64,000 nt of DNA from Streptomyces sp. NBS 14/10. GTDB lineage: Bacteria; Actinomycetota; Actinomycetes; Streptomycetales; Streptomycetaceae. The notes under the pieces were generated by a model. That model saw nothing but the letters and a program-made list of their open reading frames with translations, searched no databases and was not told the DNA's origin. The stretch is from NCBI RefSeq assembly GCF_002224125.1, contig NZ_NCSM01000004.1:426130-490129 (forward strand), in the 5' to 3' direction. Below are positions 24,981-34,216 of the stretch, one piece after another. The position numbers were made by a program, and so were the translations under genes. Position 1 is the first letter of the stretch; every line of letters starts with the position of its first letter.

Positions 24981-26564
24981 ATGTCCAATCCGGTCCGTCA
25001 GGATTACACGCCCCCGGAGCTTCGGCCCGATTCCCTGGTTTCAGTCGACGCCTCCGGCGAGATCAGTACGGATGTCTTGATCATCGGCTCAGGTATGGGC
25101 GGTTCCAGCCTGGCCTGGGCGCTGAAGGACACCGGTCTGAAGGTGCTCGTCGTGGAGCGGGGTAATTTCCTTCCGCGTGAGCCGGAGAACTCCCAGCCGG
25201 CCGAGATGTATATCAAGGGCCGGTACAAGAACGCCGGCTACTGGTATGACGGCAGCACGGGTAAACCGTTCGCGCCGGGCGTCTATTACTGGGTCGGTGG
25301 GAATACCCGCTTCTACGGTGCCATGCTGCCCCGTTTCCGACGCAGTGACTTCACCGAAGTGGAACACCACGAGGGTGTCTCGCGCGCCTGGCCTTTCAGC
25401 TATGACGATCTCGAGCCCTTCTACACCTCCATGGAGCAGCTGCTCCAGGTGCACGGGCAGACCGGCGAGGACCCGACCGAGCCGCCGCACTCCAAGCCCT
25501 ATCCCTACCCGGCGCTCCAGCATGAACCGGAGATCGAGAGATTCGCCCGGTCGCTGCGCGGGCAGGGCCTGCACCCGTTTCACACGCCGAACGCCTTGAA
25601 CGTGAGCACGCAGGCCGATCGTGCCACCGTGGCGACTGCCGACGGCTGTCCGGACGAGAGCGGTATGAAGTCCGACGCCGAGAACAGGATCCTCCTGCCC
25701 GCGCTGCGCGCCGGAGCGAAGATCCTCACGGGTGCGGAGATCACCCGCCTGATCACCTCACCGGACGGCCGGAAGGTCGTCGCGGCCGAGGCGCGGCAGG
25801 GCGGCCGTACCGTCCGTATCAACGCCAGGACCTTCGCCGTGGCCGGCGGCGCGGTCAACTCGGCGGCGCTGCTGCTCCGTTCCGCCAATGACGCGCACCC
25901 GAACGGGCTCGGCAATTCGTCGGGACTGCTGGGGCGCAACTACATGGTCCACAACAGCACGTTCTTCGTCGGGGTCAACCCGGTGCGGACCAACCCCACC
26001 AAGTGGCAGAAGACCCTCGGTATCAACGACTTCTACGAAACCGGTCCCGGGACGCCCTTCCCGCTCGGAAACCTGCAGATGCTGGGCAAGCTGCAGGCCC
26101 CCATGCTCAAGCCCGCTCGTTCGTGGGCGCCGATGTGGGCCCTGAAGTTCATGTCGGACAGGAGCATCGACATCTATCTGACGACCGAGGACCTCCCCTC
26201 CCGCGACAATCGGGTACGGGTGGACGGCGACCGCATCCTCATCGACTGGACACCGACCAACGTCGAACCCCACCACGAACTCGTGCGCCGGGTGACCAAG
26301 GCGGTCCGCAGGGCCGGATATCCGCTGATCTTCACCCAGCGGATGGGTATCGAGACCAACTCCCATATGTGCGGAACGGCCGTGGCGGGCGACGACCCGG
26401 CGGCGAGCGTCCTCGATCCGTTCTGCCGCAGCCACGACATCGAGAACCTCTGGGTGACCGACGCCTCGTTCTTCCCGTCGTCCGCGGCGCTCAATCCCGC
26501 CCTGACCATCGGCGCGAACGCCTTGCGCATCGCTCCTTCCCTCGCGAGGGCGACCAAGGACTGA
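24981..26564 (+). CDS. GMC-family FAD oxidoreductase
   Basis: 527 aa from ATG 24981, with AAGGA about 11 nt upstream. FAD site VLIIGSGMGGSSLAWAL at ~30-46; a GVYYWVGGNTRFYGAMLPR block; the substrate/FAD end HMCGTAVAGDDP, LWVTDASFFPSSAALNPALT and IGANALRIA. Such proteins oxidise alcohols, sugars or sterols using FAD, like choline dehydrogenase. It is the only intact enzyme of the surrounding catabolic locus. A TGCACACA element upstream links it to the neighbouring PucR regulator. Confidence 0.88.
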   Translation: MSNPVRQDYTPPELRPDSLVSVDASGEISTDVLIIGSGMGGSSLAWALKDTGLKVLVVERGNFLPREPENSQPAEMYIKGRYKNAGYWYDGSTGKPFAPGVYYWVGGNTRFYGAMLPRFRRSDFTEVEHHEGVSRAWPFSYDDLEPFYTSMEQLLQVHGQTGEDPTEPPHSKPYPYPALQHEPEIERFARSLRGQGLHPFHTPNALNVSTQADRATVATADGCPDESGMKSDAENRILLPALRAGAKILTGAEITRLITSPDGRKVVAAEARQGGRTVRINARTFAVAGGAVNSAALLLRSANDAHPNGLGNSSGLLGRNYMVHNSTFFVGVNPVRTNPTKWQKTLGINDFYETGPGTPFPLGNLQMLGKLQAPMLKPARSWAPMWALKFMSDRSIDIYLTTEDLPSRDNRVRVDGDRILIDWTPTNVEPHHELVRRVTKAVRRAGYPLIFTQRMGIETNSHMCGTAVAGDDPAASVLDPFCRSHDIENLWVTDASFFPSSAALNPALTIGANALRIAPSLARATKD

Positions 26565-26599
26565 GCGCACCCGGCAGCGGCGGTGCTGCGGCGCCCTCG

Positions 26600-28207
26600 T
26601 CAGGTCCGCCGCAGCGTCGGCTTGCGCAGCAGGTCGTGGCCGCGCACGGCCAGCTGCAGCCGCTGCTGGTTGTCGACCCGGGTGAGGTCGAGGCCGAGGA
26701 TGTCGGAGAGCCTTTCGAGGCGGTGGTAGAGGGTGCGTCGCTGGACGAAGAGCGCGTCCGCCGCCCGCGCCTTGTTTCCACCGCAGTCGAGGAATGTGCG
26801 CAGCGTCGGAAGCAGCGGGTTCTTGACGAGCGCGTCGTGCTCGAGGAGCGGGCCCAGTTCGTCCTCGACGTAACGCCTGAGCTCGGGACCTTCGGAGAGC
26901 GCGACGAGCAGACGCAGAGCTCCCAGGTCGTCGAAGTGGCGCACCTCCGCCGTCGCGGCCGCCGCCGCCACGGAGGCCGCGCTGCGGCTCTGCCGCAGCG
27001 CCAGCGGCAGTGCCGCCGGCTCCACGGTGCGGCTGATGCCGCCCCGTACGCCGTGGTCGGTCAGCAGGGTCTGCACGCCGGTCGCGTCGGCGCGCGCGGG
27101 CAGACCCACGACCGCCATGTCGAAGTCCCCGGTGTCACCCACGATGGCGGGCCAGTCGGCCTCCCGCAGAAGTCGGGCGAGGGCGTGGTCCTTGATGGGC
27201 CGTCCGTCCTCCGCGCACGCCGTCACAACGATCAGCTTCCGCCCGCGCAGATCGTGTCCGAGCGCCAGACCGAGACTGACGAACCGCTCTCCCGTGATGT
27301 CGCCCAGGAGCAGCCGGTTCAGCAGCGCCGTCTCGCGCTGGGACGCGCGGGCGCCGCTCTCCCGCTCGCTCAGCAGCGTGATGGCGAGCGCCGCGGCCGC
27401 CCGCTCCAGGGTCCGTAGATCCGCCGGGCTCGGCCGCACGCCACCGTGCAGGAGGTGGAGCCACCCCCACGACTCGCCCCGGAGGACCACCGGCTGGCGG
27501 GCACAGGGTACGACCTCCCGGAACGACGCCGCCGAGGCCGTGGGCACCTTGGGCCCGTGTGCCACAAGGGGGTGGTGGCGTTCGTGAATGGCCCGGGAGT
27601 GTGCGCTCCACTCGTTCACGACCTCGTCGGCCTCCGGTGTGGCGCCGCCATAGGCGAGCATCTGATGGGCCACGTCTTCGAGCACCACGGCGTGGCCCGT
27701 ACGGCGGGCCAGTTCCCTGACGACGCCCACGTAGTCCTCGTCGGCCAGGAGCAGATCCATGAACGCCTGACTGGTGGCTTCTTCGGCGATCAGCTGTTTG
27801 ACGCGCATGTCGACCAGCACTTCATGGACCTGCGCCGACGTTTCCACGAAAGGGATCTCGTCGGTCAGTCCCACCAGCGGCAGGCCGACGGCCTCCGCCT
27901 CCTCGACCGCCGCCTCGGGCATGTCGTCGAACATGCGACCGGCGAGCTCGACGACCAGGACGGCCGCGTGCGCGTCCGCGAGACGTCTGATGAACGCACG
28001 CTGCTGGCGGCCGGTCTCGCCCATGCCGAGACCGGCGGTCAGCAGCATCTCCTGACCGGTGAGAAAGCGATGGATGTCCGGGATCTCTCCTGTGTGCACC
28101 CAGCGCACGGGACGGTCCAGATTCCTCTCTCCGGCGTAGACGCGCACCTCGGTGCGGGTGAACACCTCGAGTTCCAGTGCGGCACGAACGGTCAGGACAT
28201 CAGCCAT
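26600..28207 (-). CDS. PucR-family transcriptional regulator
   Basis: 535 aa from ATG 28207. An N-terminal PucR ligand domain (RAALELEVFTRTEVRVYAG, then GQEMLLTAGLGM), a middle GGDEF-like/CdaR region, and a C-terminal HTH_30 domain (NKARAADALFVQRRTLYHRLERL, ~490-515). PucR proteins usually activate genes for catabolism of purines or other N- or C-sources. Divergent from the histidinol-dehydrogenase-like gene, convergent with the GMC gene. The intergenic region carries a perfect inverted repeat that is probably its site. Confidence 0.9.
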   Translation of the reverse strand: MADVLTVRAALELEVFTRTEVRVYAGERNLDRPVRWVHTGEIPDIHRFLTGQEMLLTAGLGMGETGRQQRAFIRRLADAHAAVLVVELAGRMFDDMPEAAVEEAEAVGLPLVGLTDEIPFVETSAQVHEVLVDMRVKQLIAEEATSQAFMDLLLADEDYVGVVRELARRTGHAVVLEDVAHQMLAYGGATPEADEVVNEWSAHSRAIHERHHPLVAHGPKVPTASAASFREVVPCARQPVVLRGESWGWLHLLHGGVRPSPADLRTLERAAAALAITLLSERESGARASQRETALLNRLLLGDITGERFVSLGLALGHDLRGRKLIVVTACAEDGRPIKDHALARLLREADWPAIVGDTGDFDMAVVGLPARADATGVQTLLTDHGVRGGISRTVEPAALPLALRQSRSAASVAAAAATAEVRHFDDLGALRLLVALSEGPELRRYVEDELGPLLEHDALVKNPLLPTLRTFLDCGGNKARAADALFVQRRTLYHRLERLSDILGLDLTRVDNQQRLQLAVRGHDLLRKPTLRRT

Positions 28208-28216
28208 GTGCTTCCC

Positions 28217-28255
28217 CAGTGTGTGCAGGATCGAAGGTCGATATTGCACACACTG
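28217..28255. promoter_or_regulatory. 11-bp perfect inverted repeat, PucR operator candidate
   Basis: Arms CAGTGTGTGCA (28217-28227) and TGCACACACTG (28245-28255), spacer 17 bp. It starts 10 nt from the PucR start codon and 77 nt before the divergent gene. The right arm extends to TGCACACACTGTGC, which matches the element at 24830. Fits autoregulation plus control of the divergent operon. Confidence 0.65.
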
Positions 28256-28331
28256 TGCCTGTCGCCGCACTTCCTTGTTTACCGAGACTTCAGGTCAGCC
28301 CGCATCCATGACCACCTGCGAGGAGTGCAGA

Positions 28332-29657
28332 GTGTCATCCGTACCCGAGACCATTAAGGCTCCCGTCGCCCAGGACGCGTCGCGGACCAGCCGTCCGGAC
28401 ATCGTCGAGACCGTCGCCGATGTCATCGCCGACGTACGGCGGAACGGCGACGCCGCGGTGCGCCGCTGGTCACAGAAGTTCGACGGGTGGAATCCCGAGT
28501 TCTTCCGGCTCGGCCCCGACCAGATCGCTTCCGTGGTCTCCTCCGTCCCCGAGACGGTCCTCGACGATCTGCGGTTCGTACAACAGCAGGTCCGTGGCTT
28601 CGCTTAGGCGCAGCGGGACTCCCTCACCGACTTCGAGGTGGAGACGCTGCCCGGAGTGTTCCTGGGACAGCGCAGCATCCCCATCGGCGCGGCAGGCGCC
28701 TATGTGCCCGGAGGCCGCTACCCCCTCACGGCGTCCGCCCATATGACCGTGCTGACCGCCAAGGTCGCCGGCGTCGAGCGGGTTGCCGCGACGACCCCGC
28801 CGGACCGCGGTGCCCCGCCTCCCGTGAGCATCGCCGCCATGCACCTGGCCGGGGCCGATGAGATCTACGTCATGGGCGGCGTCCAGGCCGTGGCCGCCCT
28901 GGCGCTGGGCACCGAGACGATCGACGCGGTCGACATGCTCGCCGGCCCCGGCAACGCCTACGTGGCCGAGGCCAAGCGCCAGCTCTTCGGCGAGGTCGGC
29001 ATCGACCTGTTCGCCGGACCGACGGAAGTGCTGATCGTCGCGGACCGGACCGCGGACCCGTTCGTGGTGGCGACCGACCTGCTGTCCCAGGCCGAGCACG
29101 GACCCGACTCCCCGGTTGTCCTCATCACGACGTCGCACGAGGTGGCCGCGCGCACCGTCTCCTGGGTGGAGAAGCTGCTGCCGGGCCTGCCCACCGGAGA
29201 GGTCGCCGGGCGTGCCTGGCGCGACCACGGTGAGGTGATCGTGGTCCCCTCCCTCGACGCCGCCTACGCACTGGCCGACCAGTACGCCAGCGAGCACGTA
29301 CAGATCCTCACGGCCGAACCTCGCGAGGCCCTGCACCGCATGCGCAACTACGGTGCCCTGTTCCTGGGCGACAAGACATGCGTCGCATATGGTGACAAAG
29401 TCATCGGCACCAACCACGTACTGCCCACCCTGGGAGCGGCCCGCTACACCGGCGGTCTCTGGGTCGGCAAGTACCTGAAGACGGTGACGTACCAGGAGAT
29501 CAAGGACGCCGGGTCCAGTGCCCGGCTCGGTGAGATCTGCGGTAGGGCCTCCCGCATCGAGAACTTCGAGGGACACGCGCGCTCCGGGGACGTCCGCGCC
29601 GCGCGCTACGGATCGGCCCGGATGGGCTGGACCGATCATTCCTTCGGCCAGAGCTGA
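28332..29657 (+). pseudogene. Histidinol-dehydrogenase-like gene with internal amber codon
   Basis: GTG 28332 follows AGGAG at good spacing. The frame stays open to 29657 except for one TAG at 28605-28607 (codon 92), in [23 protein letters not shown], where homologues would continue. A single C-to-T change from CAG would explain it. After it, all family blocks are present: [39 protein letters not shown] (zinc and active-site region), [18 protein letters not shown]. The product would be an NAD-dependent alcohol/amino-alcohol dehydrogenase of the HisD fold; the locus points to a catabolic role, not histidine synthesis. A sequencing error or read-through cannot be excluded. Confidence 0.82.
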
Positions 29658-29752
29658 ACCGCGATGACGGATCGCGACTTACGCCGAACCGCGGGCGCGG
29701 CGCGGCAACCGTCCGGCAAGGAGCACCTCCCCCTCGACCCACGGAGATCGTC

Positions 29753-29993
29753 ATGTCAACCACAGAGAACGAGGCGCACGCGGCGCCGAGATCCAACCGC
29801 CTCGGCCCCTCGGGCGGGACCGCTACCCCGGTCTCATCGGCCGAGGACGCGGCACTGCTGGCCGCGCTGGGCTATGAGCAGAAGTTCGACCGCAAGGTCA
29901 GCCTGTGGGCGAACTTCGCCCTCGGTTTCGTGTACCTCTCGCCCCTCGTGGGCGTCGTGTCCCTCTTCGCGCTCGGTCTGGCGACCGCCGGCG
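29753..29993 (+). pseudogene. N-terminal stub of an APC-family permease
   Basis: ATG 29753 with GGAG upstream. About 80 residues match the start of APC amino-acid/polyamine permeases: AALLAALGYEQKFDRKVSLW, then the first membrane helix FALGFVYLSPLVGVVSLFALGLA. Immediately after GLATAGG the homology stops and the next frame holds the middle of a thiamine-diphosphate enzyme. The remaining helices are missing, so a deletion joined two genes. Confidence 0.8.
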
Positions 29994-31450
29994 GAACTCG
30001 ACCGCTACACGGCCAACGACTTCCCCAAGGTGGCCGAAGCCGTCAGCAAACGGCACTGGGTCGTCACCCGTGTCGAGGAGCTTCCCTTCGTCCTGCACCG
30101 CTGTTTCAACTCCATGCTGACCGGCCGTCCAGGCCCGGTGCACCTCGAAATACCGATGGATGTGCAGGCCGAGGCCGCGAACGTGGAGCTCCACGACCTC
30201 GCCCGGCGTGTGCCCGTCGGCCGTCAGCACCCCGACCCCGAAGCCGTGGAACGCGCCGTCGACGTACTGCGCACCGCGACGCGGCCGGTCATCGTGGTGG
30301 GCGGTGGGGCCATCACCTCCGAGGCGTCCGACCAGGTCCTCGCGCTCGCTGAACGGTGGCAGATCCCCGTCGTGACCACGTGGAACGGTAAGAGTGCCTT
30401 CCCCGAGGACCACGAGCTGTTCGCCGGCAGCGTCGGCCAGACCGGCACGACGGTCGGCAACGCGATCGCGAGCTCCGCCGACGTCGTCATCTCCGTCGGC
30501 TGTCGCTTCACCGACTGGTCGGCCTCCAGCTACGCCAAGGGCGTCAGTTTCTCCATTCCGCCCGCGAAACTCATCCACATCGACATCGACCCGCATGAGA
30601 TCGGCAAGAACTACCCGGCGGAAGTGGGCATCGTCGCCGACGCGCAGCGAGCCGTGGCCGCGATCGTGGACTCCCTCCCCTCGAAGGGCGTCGACTCGAA
30701 GGGGGTCGACCGCTCCGAGTATCTGGCCGAACTCGCCCAGCTCAAACGGGACTGGGAGGAGCGGCTGGCCGGCCGCCGCGACAGCGACCGCTTCCCGTTC
30801 ACCTCGCAGCGCCCCCTGGGCGCCCTGCGGTCGGTCCTGCCGCGCGACGCGATCATCGTCGCCGGTTCGGGCAACACTCAGGGCGCGGTCAAGCAGACTT
30901 CCCCGTGTACTCACCGCGCACCCACCTCACCTCCGGCGGTTTCTCCTCCATGGGCTGGGCCGTCCCGGCCGCGATCGGCGCCAAGCTGGCCCGGCCGGAC
31001 CGCACGGTGGTGTGCGTACTCGGCGACGGCGACTTCCTCATGACGGCCCAGGAGATCGCCCTGAGCGTCACCGCCGGAGCGCCGGTGGTCTTCGTGGTCC
31101 AGAACAACGCGGGATACATGTCGATCCGCGGCGGCCAGCGCAAGCAGACCTCGCGCCACATCGGCGTCGAGTTCTCGCACCCCGACGGCTCGCCGTACAG
31201 CCCCGACTTCGCGGCCATGGGCCGGTCCTTCGGAATCGAGTCGTGGAAGGTCACCGACGCCGACTCGCTGGAGCCGACCCTGCGCAAGGCCGTCCAGTCG
31301 GGGGCGCCCGCCCTGGTCGAGGTTCCGACGGACCGCGACGCCGCCGGCCCCTGGGTGCCCGGCTGGTGGGACTTCCCGGTGCCGGCGTACATCACGGACG
31401 AGCGGCAGAACGAGTACCAGCGGGCCAGGGCCACCGAGCAGCACCTCTGA
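29991..31450 (+). pseudogene. Thiamine-diphosphate enzyme (acetolactate-synthase-like), N-truncated and frameshifted
   Basis: Homology begins abruptly with AELDRYTANDFPKVAEAVSK at the permease junction, so the N-terminal ~100 residues of the pyrimidine-binding domain, including the usual catalytic Glu, are gone. The central domain (RPVIVVGGGAITSEAS, HIDIDPHEIGKNYP) follows. At ~30898 one base is missing, and the PP domain continues in another frame with SSMGWAVPAAIGAKLA, the ThDP site GDGDFLMTAQE through VQNNAGYMS. With two lesions it is non-functional as drawn. The ancestor would have been a decarboxylase or ligase on 2-keto acids. Confidence 0.85.
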
Positions 31451-31504
31451 GAACGGCATGCCTGAAAGGGCCCTACGCCCGGTTCCGTAGTTCCATAGTT
31501 CCAT

Positions 31505-31556
31505 CGACCGCCCGCGCAGCCGAAGACCCCCGAGGATCCGGCTGTACGGGCGGTCG
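31505..31556. terminator. Bidirectional terminator-like hairpin
   Basis: Arms CGACCGCCCG (31505-31514) and CGGGCGGTCG (31547-31556), extended inward after a 2-nt interruption by CAGCCG/CGGCTG. It lies between convergent genes, the ThDP pseudogene and the P450 gene, the expected place for a shared terminator. Confidence 0.65.
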
Positions 31557-31578
31557 GCATGAGGCCCCGACACCCGCT

Positions 31579-32970
31579 CTATGAGCCGTCCGGAGTGGGC
31601 GTGATGGTGGCGGGCATCGGGCCGTCGGGGCGGACGGTGAACCCGAAGAGCGGCGAGGCCGGGGTGGTGTGGAAGGAGGGGGAGAAGGCGGGCAGCAGGT
31701 GCTCCAGGAACACAGTCATCTCGCGCATGGCGAACTGCGCGCCCAGGCACGCTCGTGCGCCGAGGCCGAAGGGGTAGTACGCGCCGTGCCGGGAGGAGGG
31801 GCGGCCCTCGTCCGCGGTGGTGAACCGCTCGGGGGCGAATCGCTCGGGCTCGGGCCACAGCGCCGGGTCGCGGTGGGTGAGGTACGGGCATACGAAGATG
31901 TCGGTGCCGGCCGCGATGTGGTAGCCGGCGAGGGTGTCGTCCTCGGTGGCGTGACGGGGGATCAGCCATGCCGACGGATAGAGCCGCAGGGTCTCCGAGG
32001 CGAGGGCCCGGATGGCCCTCTCGCGCTCGGGTGAACCCGCGGGGCCCGCGTTCAGGGCCCAGGGGCGGGCTTCGGGGTGGCGGTCGAGCAGCAGATACAG
32101 CCAGGACAGCGTCGTGGCAGTGGTCTCGTGACCGGCGGCAAGCAGGGTGACCAGCTCGTCGCGGATCAGCTGGTCGGTGTACTCGGGGTGGGTCTGGCCG
32201 GCCTCCACCAGAACGCGCAGCAGGCCGGGACCTTCCGGTCCCGCCTCTCCTCGGCGGGCGGTCGCGATCGCGTGTTCGGCGACGGCGTCGATCCTCGCGA
32301 GGTCCGCGGCCACGGCGGCGCGCAGCTCGGCCACGTCGGCCGACGCGGAGGGAGTGGCCGGAAGGGCGGCCCCCACCGCCTCGACCGCGGCGAGTTCGCG
32401 GTTCGTGGTCTCGTCGAGGGGGTGGCCGGTGAGGGAGCGCCAGATGGTGTCCAGAGCGAAGAAGCGCATGTCGTCGCCGACGTCGGTCGGCGTGCCGGTA
32501 CGGGCGCACTCCGCCCAGTGGTCGGCGGCGCGGCGTGCGGCGCCGACGATCCGCTGCTCGTAGCGGCGGATCCCCGCCCCGGTGAACTGGGCCTGGAGAA
32601 GGCGGCGCTGACGCTTCCACGGTTCCCCGACGGCCGAGAGCACCCCGTCTCCCACCAGCACGCGGGCCCGATGGGAGCGCTTGACGTAGCGGTCGGGGTG
32701 CAGGGCGAGGACGTGCTGCACCGCCTGCGGGTCGGTGACCAGCACCGTGGGGCGCGGGCCGAGGCGTACCGCGCTGACCCCGCCGAGCTCGCGCACCTGG
32801 GCCAGCAGGTCGACCACTGCCCCCGAGGTCGAGTGCCACTTCTTGACGGCCTCCGGAGCGAGCTCAGGAGGCAGGGGCGTGGCACCGGGCCTGGGTGACG
32901 GGGCGGGGACGCCTTGTGGGGCTGTGGTGGCCAATGTGCTCTCCTGCTCGATGACTGCGTCTGTGGACAT
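31579..32970 (-). CDS. Cytochrome P450
   Basis: 463 aa from ATG 32970. I-helix LLAAGHETTATT (oxygen activation), K-helix ETLR (ExxR), and heme loop FGLGARACLG with the Cys ligand near residue 405. The N-terminus has no membrane anchor, but the body (WKRQRRLLQAQFTG, HRDPALWPEPERFAPERF) is nearer to class II-like CYPs than to compact bacterial types. No ferredoxin gene is adjacent. An XRE-cupin regulator gene lies 37 nt upstream on the same strand, so the two may be cotranscribed. Substrate unknown. Confidence 0.92.
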   Translation of the reverse strand: MSTDAVIEQESTLATTAPQGVPAPSPRPGATPLPPELAPEAVKKWHSTSGAVVDLLAQVRELGGVSAVRLGPRPTVLVTDPQAVQHVLALHPDRYVKRSHRARVLVGDGVLSAVGEPWKRQRRLLQAQFTGAGIRRYEQRIVGAARRAADHWAECARTGTPTDVGDDMRFFALDTIWRSLTGHPLDETTNRELAAVEAVGAALPATPSASADVAELRAAVAADLARIDAVAEHAIATARRGEAGPEGPGLLRVLVEAGQTHPEYTDQLIRDELVTLLAAGHETTATTLSWLYLLLDRHPEARPWALNAGPAGSPERERAIRALASETLRLYPSAWLIPRHATEDDTLAGYHIAAGTDIFVCPYLTHRDPALWPEPERFAPERFTTADEGRPSSRHGAYYPFGLGARACLGAQFAMREMTVFLEHLLPAFSPSFHTTPASPLFGFTVRPDGPMPATITPTPDGS

Positions 32971-33007
32971 TGGGGACAACGAGAGCGGACCCCGGTCGAT
33001 GAGTGCA

Positions 33008-33526
33008 TCACCGCGGGTAGCGCACGACCAGCAGCGCCTCGACGTCTCCGAACGGTGCCTGATACAGGTGTGGTACGTCCGCGGCCCAACTCCCGTGCGT
33101 ACCAGGGCCGATCGAGACAGGAGCGGAAGGGTCACCGACGCGTGCGGTGCCCGCGAGTACGACGATGTGCTCTGTGGTGCCGGGGGAGTGGGCGGCGGAC
33201 TCCTGCGCCGTTCCGGCGCGGATGCGTATTCGGTAGGTTTCCGTGACCGCGGAGGCGTCTTCGAATCGCTCGGTGAGGACGGCGTCCACGGCGCGACCGG
33301 AGATCTCGGCGGGAAGCGCGAGTCCGTGCAGCGCTGTGCTGAGGGGCACCTTGAGCGCTGTCGTGAGGGCGTAGAGCGTCTCCAGTGTGGGGTTGCGCCG
33401 TCCGCCTTCCAGTTCGGAGAGTGTTCCCTTGCCGATGGCGGACCTGCGCGCCAGCTCGGACAGGGACAAATCCTGCGCTTCGCGCAACTCCCGCAGGCGC
33501 AAGCCGACGCGAGCGGCCAGATCCAT
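33008..33526 (-). CDS. XRE-family regulator with C-terminal cupin
   Basis: 172 aa. HTH_3 at 8-62 (LRELREAQDLSLSELARRS, then GKGTLSELEGGRRNPTLETL), followed by a small cupin domain (TEHIVVLAGTARVGD) that senses a ligand. This layout is common for local repressors. It precedes the P450 gene on the same strand and is divergent from the YbaK-like gene; a palindrome lies between the divergent starts. Confidence 0.88.
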   Translation of the reverse strand: MDLAARVGLRLRELREAQDLSLSELARRSAIGKGTLSELEGGRRNPTLETLYALTTALKVPLSTALHGLALPAEISGRAVDAVLTERFEDASAVTETYRIRIRAGTAQESAAHSPGTTEHIVVLAGTARVGDPSAPVSIGPGTHGSWAADVPHLYQAPFGDVEALLVVRYPR

Positions 33527-33582
33527 GGCTACCCCTTCTCGCCACCGAGGCTCGGTTGATCTGGTGCCTCGCGAGATCTATC

Positions 33583-33614
33583 GTTCCACATGCCGAACGT
33601 TCTGTATATGGAAC
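33583..33614. promoter_or_regulatory. Nested palindrome between divergent XRE and YbaK-like genes
   Basis: Outer arms GTTCCA (33583-33588) and TGGAAC (33609-33614) surround an inner palindrome GAACGTTC (33595-33602). TATATG next to the right arm may be part of a -10. Probable operator of the adjacent XRE-cupin protein. Confidence 0.55.
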
Positions 33615-33647
33615 GCACGATGGTGCGACGCTGCACGGAGGAGTCAC

Positions 33648-34139
33648 ATGACGTCCCAGGAAAGTACGTCCCTGCCCGTTCGCAGCATGCAGGTGGCCCG
33701 CGTCCTCGCCGCGGCCGGTATCGCGGGCCAGGTGCGCGAGCTGACGGAGTCGGCGCGCACGGCGGCCGAGGCCGCTTCAGCCCTGGGGTGTGACGTGGGC
33801 GCGATCGCCAACAGCCTCGTGTTCATCTCCGACGATGAGCCCGTGCTGGTGATGACCAGCGGCCGACACCGGGTGGACACCGCCGCGCTCGCCGCCCGGT
33901 GGGGACGTGGCAAGCTCCGCCGCGCCACCGCCGAGCAGGTGCGTCAGGCCACCGGACAGGCGATCGGGGGCGTGGCGCCCGTCGGCCACCCCCGCGCTCT
34001 TCCCGCCGTGGTCGACGAAGCCCTGACCGACTACTCCCGGGTCTGGGCTGCCGGTGGAACTCCCCACACGATCTTCCCCACCACGGCCGGCGAACTCGTC
34101 CAGCTCACGGGGGGATTGCTGCTCCCGGTTGGCCCATGA
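33648..34139 (+). CDS. YbaK/EbsC-family aminoacyl-tRNA deacylase
   Basis: 163 aa, GGAGGAG before ATG 33648. Single YbaK/ProX editing domain: EAASALGCDVGAIANSLVF, GRHRVDTAALAARWG, then QAIGGVAPVGHP with the conserved GGxxPxGH motif. These proteins hydrolyse mischarged tRNA, often Cys- or Ala-tRNAPro. Divergent from the XRE-cupin gene. A strong hairpin follows the stop. Confidence 0.88.
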   Translation: MTSQESTSLPVRSMQVARVLAAAGIAGQVRELTESARTAAEAASALGCDVGAIANSLVFISDDEPVLVMTSGRHRVDTAALAARWGRGKLRRATAEQVRQATGQAIGGVAPVGHPRALPAVVDEALTDYSRVWAAGGTPHTIFPTTAGELVQLTGGLLLPVGP

Positions 34140-34166
34140 GAAGGGGCGGCCGTTTCTTGTAGGTTC

Positions 34167-34191
34167 GACACGTCCCGTTGGGGGACGTGTC
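34167..34191. terminator. Hairpin after the YbaK-like gene
   Basis: Perfect 10-bp arms GACACGTCCC (34167-34176) and GGGACGTGTC (34182-34191) with a 5-nt loop, 27 nt after the stop. Probably a terminator without U-tract; an operator for the next gene (start 34217) is an alternative because the site is only 25 nt upstream of it. Confidence 0.5.
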
Positions 34192-34216
34192 CAGATCTAC
34201 GTACTAGGGAGCTCGG

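Noticed and set aside
28605..28607. TAG as pyrrolysine or programmed read-through codon
   Set aside because: No pyrrolysine genes are visible and neighbouring genes also carry lesions, so a nonsense mutation is the simpler reading.
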